Of a stretch of 64,000 bases of DNA, positions 57,491-64,000 are shown piece by piece (position 1 is the first letter of the stretch; each line of letters starts with the position of its first letter). Source of the stretch: Delphinapterus leucas (Eukaryota; Chordata; Mammalia; Artiodactyla; Monodontidae); contig NW_022098004.1 of NCBI RefSeq assembly GCF_002288925.2, positions 7,509,604-7,573,603 on the forward strand, written 5' to 3'. A model generated the notes under the pieces. The model worked only from the letters and a program-made list of their open reading frames with translations, had not been told where the DNA came from and searched no databases. The translations under genes and the position numbers were made by a program.

Positions 57491-57995
57491 CTGGGGGTGG
57501 TTGAGGGAAGGCCACGCCCGGCTCTAAAGACTTTCCAGGGTTGACCGGGGTGCAGTACTGGTTCTCTTGGGCGCCTCTGGATGGGCCATTGCGTCCCTCC
57601 TGCTGTGGCCTCCACATCTCACTAACCAGACTGGAGGGAGGGGCTATGCAGCTGGGGAGGGGCCGCGTCTCCCCGGGCGGCGCCCACTCCCTCGTGGGGG
57701 TTGGGGGCGAGAGGGGAGGCCCCCGGGCTTGCCGAGCCTGCCGGCGGCCCCTTCCCCGCCGCGCCCCGAAGCCCTCTACCTGCCTCTGGTCGCCCCTTCG
57801 CAGCCGGGGCCGGGTGCGCCCGGCGGGTACCTGGCCCGCCACCCCCGGGGGGCCCCGCCGGCCGCCTCCGGGGCTGGCCCGGGGCGGCGGGGCGGGCCCG
57901 GGCGCTCCCCGGCTCCGGGACTGGTCCCCTGGGGCGCGGCCGGGCAGCCGCCCCCGCCCCCCCCGCCCGGGGGGCCGGGCCGGGCTCCCGGGGGG

Positions 57996-58395
57996 NNNNN
58001 NNNNNNNNNNNNNNNNNNNNNNNNNNNNNNNNNNNNNNNNNNNNNNNNNNNNNNNNNNNNNNNNNNNNNNNNNNNNNNNNNNNNNNNNNNNNNNNNNNNN
58101 NNNNNNNNNNNNNNNNNNNNNNNNNNNNNNNNNNNNNNNNNNNNNNNNNNNNNNNNNNNNNNNNNNNNNNNNNNNNNNNNNNNNNNNNNNNNNNNNNNNN
58201 NNNNNNNNNNNNNNNNNNNNNNNNNNNNNNNNNNNNNNNNNNNNNNNNNNNNNNNNNNNNNNNNNNNNNNNNNNNNNNNNNNNNNNNNNNNNNNNNNNNN
58301 NNNNNNNNNNNNNNNNNNNNNNNNNNNNNNNNNNNNNNNNNNNNNNNNNNNNNNNNNNNNNNNNNNNNNNNNNNNNNNNNNNNNNNNNNNNNNNN
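57996..58395. other. Assembly gap, 400 N
   Basis: Exactly 400 N bases inside the CpG island. The left edge is a run of G after a C/G-only stretch, which is the kind of sequence that short-read methods lose. The true length may differ. Any start site or upstream part of the first exon is probably hidden here. Confidence 0.98.
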
Positions 58396-58546
58396 TCTCT
58401 TTCTCTCGCACACACACTCTCTTACTCCATCTACTTTGCGGCCTTGGAGGGGAAGGAGGAAGCCGGGCGGAGCCGGGGCGGGGGAGGTAGCGGTCCCGGG
58501 GAGGTGTTTCTCGCCCGACGAGCCGCCTCGAGTGCAGAAAGTACAG
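58396..58546 (+). other. Candidate non-coding first exon (3' part) with splice donor
   Basis: The visible segment runs from the gap edge ('tctctttctctcgcacacac') to a donor of form 'agtacag|gtaaaagt' at 58546/58547, a good match to the MAG|GTRAGT consensus. It has GC-box content and no ATG on the plus strand, so if real it is 5' untranslated sequence. The pyrimidine-rich start next to the gap could be near a transcription start. The gene cannot be named. An alternative is that the donor-like string occurs by chance in GC-rich DNA. Confidence 0.5.
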
Positions 58547-59669
58547 GTAAAAGTCGGCGCCGGACGTGCCGGGAATGCGGGGGGGCCGCGCGGCGGCCGG
58601 CGGGGGTGCGGGGCCGGGGGTGCGCGGCCCGGGCTGGGCCGGGGGCGCGGGAGGGGATGGGGGCGGGCCGACGGAGCGGAGCCCGGCCGGGCCGAGGCGG
58701 GGTCCTGCGGGGGCGGCCGCGGTGGGGGCGGCCGGGTGGAGAGTTCGGGAGGCACCCGCCAAATCGCTCCCTGGGGCCACCAGGCCACCTCCCCCTCCTC
58801 CCACCTGCTGCCCCCGCCACGGGCTCGGGGCTGGGGCGTGGGGGCGGTCCTTGCGGGTGTCGTGCTCACTGGGGGCGAGAGGGGGCGCTGTAGAGGGCCT
58901 TCGGTGGAAGGAAGAGCACATGGAAGGCGGAGGTGGGTGGTAGCATGTTGCTAGATGACATGGGATGTGAGCCCAGCTTCCAACGCTCTACGTCACCCTC
59001 GGTGGATACCTGTCTCCAGGTCCACACAGGTTAGTGGCCAGCATCGGATACTTTGAAAGCGTCTCAAAAGTGCTCAAGGAAGACATTAGTCTGGCATCTT
59101 TGAAACAGTGGAGAAATAGCCATGGCCTCTGGGAGCTAGCTAGGTTTTACTAGCTCTGGATACAACAGTTACTGCTTTTGGATTCCCGACAAGTGGACAA
59201 AACAAGAAGCAACCCCCTTTCCCTGGGGAAAATGCCCGAAAGAGCTGTTGGCCCCAAGAGAAGGTTCAGGATAAGGAAGCTAAGAGACCTGCCATCTTCA
59301 TCCTGAAGGCCTGCTGATCCTCCAAGAAGCAAGTCAGAGTTCAGCCTGGACCTGGACTCCCCTGTGCTTAAATCGATTAACACTAGCCCTGGTTCTCAAG
59401 GCTTTTGGTTAAATTGAGATGAGCACCCCAAGGGGTGGAATTAGCCTTCTGGGTAGGAGACCACAGGGGTGATTCACCCACAGTGAAGTTTTTCCTCTGG
59501 GCTTTCTGGACAGCTGAAGCTTTTTCAGGTGGTGGATTTGCTGGCGGGTGTGAGAGAGGAAGAGTGGAGAACAGGCAAGGTAGCATCTCAGCTTCCTGTG
59601 CGTCCAAGGTCTTTTGGATGATTCTGGATTTGGTGAGGCGCAGTCATGGACCACTGGTGGGCTCGGGTG

Positions 59670-59905
59670 TCATGAGAGGACACTCCAGTCCTATGGAGAG
59701 GTCCATGTGGCGAGGAGTTGAGACCTCCTGCCAACAACCAGCACTAGCTTAACAAGCTTGTGTTTGTGAGCCACCTTGGAAGCAGAACCTCCAGCCCCAG
59801 TCAAGCATTCAGATGAGCACTGCACTGGTGAACATACTGACTGAAACCCCATGATATTTGCTGGGGCTGAACCATCCAGCTAACATGTTCCTGGGTTCCT
59901 TGAAA
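59670..59905 (+). mobile_element. Old LTR-like element, central part
   Basis: Text 'tatggagaggtccatgtggc', 'gaggagttgagacctcctgc', 'ttggaagcagaacctccagc' and 'cccagtcaagcattcagatg' is the middle of the same MaLR-like repeat seen at 53926-54134. No coding region is present. Confidence 0.65.
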
Positions 59906-62263
59906 GAATGATGCAGGTTGACCTCTTCTCTACCCTACTGCCTTCCTCATCCCTGTGCTGACAGAGAAGATGAAGTTGGGTAGAGACCTGGTGAAGAACT
60001 TTGGCAGGTTGTGCCCAATGGGTCATCCAAGCACTTTTGCCTATTTTAAGATGGTGGAGCAATTTCTGAAACCAAGAAAGTTGAAGCACAGTAAAATGGG
60101 ATGTTTGATTGAGCTTCCCGAAGTATAACCAGCACTATTAGGGCATTGGCCAAAAGTAGATATTGTTCAGGGGCAAAGCTCATCTCGCTGGGAGTATGGA
60201 TTTTTCTACCCATTGATCTTGAGTCATCTTAGAGCTGCTGACCTTGCCTGGTGAAAAGCTGCGTCAAGAGGGAATTAAGAGGACACGTTAGGAGCTGTCA
60301 GTATTTCTCCATTTAAAGTTTGGAACTTATGAACCTTCTGGGGATAATTTCTTGTGTAATGATCATCTGAAATGCCCTCCTTAACATGGGTAATTATAGT
60401 TGCCAGATGAGTCTGTTAAGAGGGGAGTTTTCACACCTGCCTTGGAAGTATCTTAGCACCTCACCGAGTTCTTATTGAAGTTCAGTAAACAAGACAATAA
60501 TAATAATTACTTCTGTGATAGTAGGTAATTGTACTAGATGTAAAATAGTTTTCCTGTGGCTGATTATTTGCACAGTCATTACTAAAACGGCTAAATTGCA
60601 TTACGAATATATAACCAATGTCAACATTTTTATAGCCTGTGTCTACATTACATAACACATACTGAGGAATTTAATTTGTTGACCAGATTTAGCTTTAAAA
60701 ACAAGATGTGCTAACTGTCCATTAGCATATATATTTGTAACTGTAAAACTGTTGTGTGTGTAAAAAATAGGATGTTGATTTAAGGACAAATCTTGGAATA
60801 TCCAGTACATTGGTTGACCTTTAAAGAAAAAAAAAAGAGGAAAACTGACACCATTCTCAATTATCATATTACTTTAATTAAATATTATACTCAAGGGTAT
60901 ATAAAATGGCTTCTTGTAACCTCTGACCAAGAACCCACATTTTGAGTGGGCAAGAACTATTACATTTGTAATTGATTTATTTCACCTGTGTGTCTGCTGA
61001 CACTGTCCTTGACCTTTTATGGTGAAGATGTGATTTGGATTGTAGAGATTCTTCAACTTCTCTTTGGTGCTTCAGACAGTGAAATTGGAAAGAGTAAACC
61101 TTCCCTGAGTAGCATCTTTTAAGGAATAGGTGCTAATTTTAAAGACACCAACAAATGAAAAGTTTGTTTATTTAATGGCAGTCTTCAGTCATAATGAAGA
61201 AATATGGAATCAAGCTCAGTTTCCAAAATTTTGGTTCTTGATAGATCATTTCTCTTATAGCAGAGTCCTCATCATCGTCCGGTATGTTATAGCCATCACC
61301 TATAGGAAGGTGATCTTAAATATGGGTTGAGCATTTTAAAATCAGATAATCTAGATGCAAAATGAAATTCCTTATCCGGATGCTCTGGTCTACATTTTGC
61401 TAAACGTAAGAGTCATAAAATGGTAATCTGTGAGCCACGTCTAGGCTATCTGTGTGTTTTGCCTCACCTTGATGGTAGATAAGAGAATTGGATTTGAATG
61501 CCTTTAGATGGGGCATGTGATGTCTAGTGTATAATTGTCCCAGTGCTCCCTCGTACCAGGTACCCTTTCTGCTTCACTCATAAATTACTTATCTGGCTCC
61601 CGTAGGCGTTAGAGTTTGTAGCCCCAGGATGCTCGTGAACATTCGCTAAGATGCTTGGATGTCAGGAAGACATAATCAGTGGAATAAGGAGCCCAGTTGT
61701 CTTGTCCATCTCTGTGTCCTTGCACATTCAAATGCTTGTTCACTGAATCACTGAACAGAAGACTGACTTAAGTATAGGTAAAGAACCTTGGCTGACCTTG
61801 TTATGCTTGTGTTGAGCGCTACTCTCTGTTCTCTTTTCTTCTCTGGCCTGTGGTCTCTCCGTGGTGGTAATACCATGTGTAGGGATGGCTCTCAGTTCTC
61901 TCTGAAAGGAAGTTTGACTGAGTCGCCTTCCAGAGAGCTAGACGGTTATTCACTAAAAGATGCGTTCATTGAATGCATGTAAGCTTCAACCCTGTGGCTT
62001 TCCCCGTCGCTCTTGGGTGGTATTTTATACTCTCTCCCGTGTGATTAGCTGACATTATGGGGGAGGTCTCCACTTTGTTGGAAAAAATGTTCAAAGAGAA
62101 TGCTGTATGTCTATAGAGAAGGTCAGTAGTGGCCAAGTTGAAATTTATCGAGATGGACTTAGCAGTGTCAGTTCCTGATGTTTGTCAACATTCTGTTGAT
62201 TTATATTTCCCAAAGTTCTATCTTAAAAGGATCAAATGTGCCATGTGTTTTTTTTGGGGGGGG

Positions 62264-62400
62264 ATTGATATACATGCATATATCCATATCTAATAAATAT
62301 GTATGTGTTTATATCATATGTATATAATATATACATATATATGTTTATATAATACGTGCATAATAATGGGTACATATATTAAAAAATACTGCTTTCATTT
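62264..62400. repeat. AT-rich TATA/CATA simple region
   Basis: Imperfect (TA)n/(CATA)n sequence including 'gtatataatatatacatata'. A G run, 'ggggggggg', sits just before it at 62255-62263. Confidence 0.85.
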
Positions 62401-62481
62401 CATTCCAAATAAAATAAATAACAATAATAATAGGATTTTAGTTTTGTTGAGAGAAATTTACTCTAGTTAAAAATCGATGCT

Positions 62482-62654
62482 ACTAGCACAGGCAGATCAG
62501 CTAGGTGGTTTGTGACCACCTAGAGGGGTGGGAGGGAGGGAGACGCAAGAGGGAAGAGATATGGGGACATATGTATAACTGATTCACTTTGTTATAAAGC
62601 AGAAACTAACACGCCATTGTAAAGCAATAATACTCCAATAAAGACGTTAAAAAA
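62482..62654 (+). mobile_element. Very short 5'-truncated L1 3' UTR
   Basis: Forward L1 3' UTR of about 173 bp: 'tttgtgaccacctagagggg', 'aactgattcactttgttata', 'aataatactccaataaagac' and a poly-A end. The flanks 'aaaaatc(g/c)atgct' (62469-62481 and 62655-62667) are a duplication with one mismatch. Four G runs at 62525-62540 make a compact G-quadruplex-type motif. It lies in the presumed first intron, in the sense orientation. Confidence 0.92.
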
Positions 62655-62667
62655 AAAAATCCATGCT

Positions 62668-64000
62668 GCTGCAGTGATGAACACTGGTGTCTCCGCTATA
62701 GTGCTACATACGCACCCTGCGTCCTGCAAAATCACGCACTGAAAATAACAGGCTTATGGGAAAAACAGGATTGAGGCTGACTGCTGAAAACATTTGGAAC
62801 TTCGTAACCAGGAACAGAAACAAAACCAAATCTAATAAAAATACAGGTCAGTTAAATCTCCACCAGGCTGGTGTTTGCCCTCCCCAGGTCAGTCCATCCT
62901 TTACAGCCTTCAAATTGGGCTTGTGCTTCTTTCTTCTCTCTGTAGATCACAGATGTCATTCTCTTCTAATAGAGACCATTTTCACTGAAATTAATTCTGG
63001 CCCAGAGCATAGCCCTCTGCATTCATCTGTATAGAGAGAAGTCTTTCTGTAGCTTCTTCATCTGTAATTTGCAGCATTGCTAGGCAAGTTAAGATGGTGG
63101 AAAGGTAGTAGTGCTTGATGCCACGATCGGCCCCTACTCATATTAAAGGAAGGCACTTGAGTGCGTTTCCAGCTTTGTTCTAAGGTCTTCAAACATCTTT
63201 GTCTTTCTCTTTCCTTGTGAGACCTCTTCCCTATGATTGCTTAAAAATATTAACAAACGATGAAAACCACATAAGAATCAACACAACTTGTTACATTGGC
63301 ATATTCTCCTACTTACCACGCGTGCCTGAGGTGAAACGTGTAGTCACAGAACAAATGGTCAGTGGTAGAACTTCTTGAATCTCAGTACCAGTATTTGCAG
63401 AGGCAAATATCATCAAAGAAGATATATCGGATGAATTGAATCGATTTCTTGGCACATGGTAGGCACCTGAGGAACATTGAATGGGTGTATGATTCTCCCA
63501 GCTTTTGAAAGTTATTTTAAATGATCCCATGTGGGTAGATATCAGCTTGTTTTCAAGTAGTATAGACTTTTATGTGAAGTCATTCCTCATCACATAAGAT
63601 TATTTCTTCAGGGGCTTAAACTGTCCTTGAAAGGAGTTTATATCAGGAGTTTATATAAAGAAGGCTTCTTGCAGCCTGATCAGTTGATAAGGGATGGTTC
63701 AGACATGGTAATTAGCAAAGATCTTAAGTATTGGAGACACATTTAGCTTCCAAAGATGTGGGTCCCTTTTGGCATCTCTTGGATGGTGAAGAGAGGTGTA
63801 GATGTGGCTGAATTCATAACACCATCATTCATTTGCTCATTTCACATAAATAGAACACCAAATATATCCCAAACATGAGATTGTGCTCCCTGGACCTATG
63901 GTATAGCACAAGACATAGTTAAGAAAGTAGGCAGTTTGCCGTGCTGTGGGAAGAGTGTTAGTACAGGGCAAGATGGGGTTCTCTAAGACCATGGGAGGAC
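62668..64000. other. Unassigned DNA
   Basis: No recognised repeat or gene to the window end. Short frames at 62756-63034 (plus) and 63309-63530 (minus) have no domain. Confidence 0.35.

Larger units (their letters stand above)
57600..58960. promoter_or_regulatory. CpG island, candidate promoter, broken by an assembly gap
   Basis: The only strongly GC-rich, CpG-dense stretch in the window; elsewhere CpG is depleted except in SINEs. Sp1-type GC boxes 'ggggcggg' occur at 57889-57896, 58475-58482 and 58660-58667. No TATA box is visible next to them, as is usual for CpG-island promoters. The L2 end upstream and the repeat-poor DNA downstream fit a gene 5' end. Long proline-, glycine- and arginine-rich open frames on both strands are a composition effect and span the N run, so none is called as coding. 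Transcription direction is probably plus because of the splice donor at 58546/58547. A divergent minus-strand transcript is possible, with weak donors such as the reverse of 'ctacctgcctc' near 57775. Confidence 0.85.
58547..64000 (+). other. Probable first-intron or downstream flank, repeat-poor
   Basis: About 5.4 kb beyond the candidate donor with only three recognised repeats: an LTR-like copy, an AT simple region and one short L1. No second exon with a convincing coding frame is seen. The plus frame at 59435-59752 runs into the LTR-like repeat and is not supported. If the donor is real, the first intron is longer than the window. Confidence 0.4.

Noticed and set aside
57306..58954. Very long open frames on both strands over the CpG island
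   Set aside because: They read through 400 N and consist of proline/glycine/arginine-rich sequence in all frames, as expected from GC-rich DNA that lacks stops.
59435..59752. 105-codon frame downstream of the CpG island, considered as a second exon
   Set aside because: Its right third lies in an LTR-like repeat and no acceptor/donor pair frames it.

Overview
The window is mammalian nuclear DNA, almost certainly from a cetacean and probably a toothed whale. The evidence is a dense set of tRNA-derived SINEs of the CHR (cetacean, hippopotamus, ruminant) type. Many are the short GC-rich form with near-intact target-site duplications, and they sit with cetartiodactyl-style L1 3' UTRs. I see no BovB or other ruminant-specific LINE. 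The organism call is an inference from repeat content. No bacterial, plasmid or CRISPR signal was found, and no protein-coding sequence can be supported: the open frames are short and most lie in repeats or span the run of N.

Layout. 1-4300 is AT-rich DNA with two MIRs and two SINEs. 4300-16800 is almost solid LINE-1, all on the minus strand: an old L1 holding a younger L1 that holds a SINE, a second old L1, a deleted Tigger DNA transposon, then a nearly complete fossil L1 with five insertions, two of which I cannot identify. 16800-33400 is lower in young repeats, with scattered MIR, L2, an MLT1-like LTR, a MER5A-like element, short SINEs and an exact 18-bp hairpin at 19590-19630. 33400-39670 is a second large fossil L1 interrupted by at least seven later insertions, one of them an L1 with an apparent 3' transduction. 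39670-51700 holds more L1 in both orientations, two Tigger-type and one hAT-type DNA transposon, SINEs and an MLT1-like LTR. 51900-56100 is dominated by ancient L2, including a long reverse-transcriptase remnant that carries a (TATC)15 microsatellite.

The functional landmark is a CpG island at about 57600-58960, interrupted by 400 N (57996-58395). On its right side a GC-rich segment ends in a good plus-strand splice donor at 58546/58547. This looks like the promoter and non-coding first exon of a gene whose first intron would fill most of 58547-64000. I cannot name the gene, and a divergent minus-strand transcript is not excluded.

Nothing here amounts to a new molecular system. The items most worth checking are the promoter with its gap, the L1 3' transduction, the two unidentified insertions, the perfect hairpin and the nested repeat stratigraphy.
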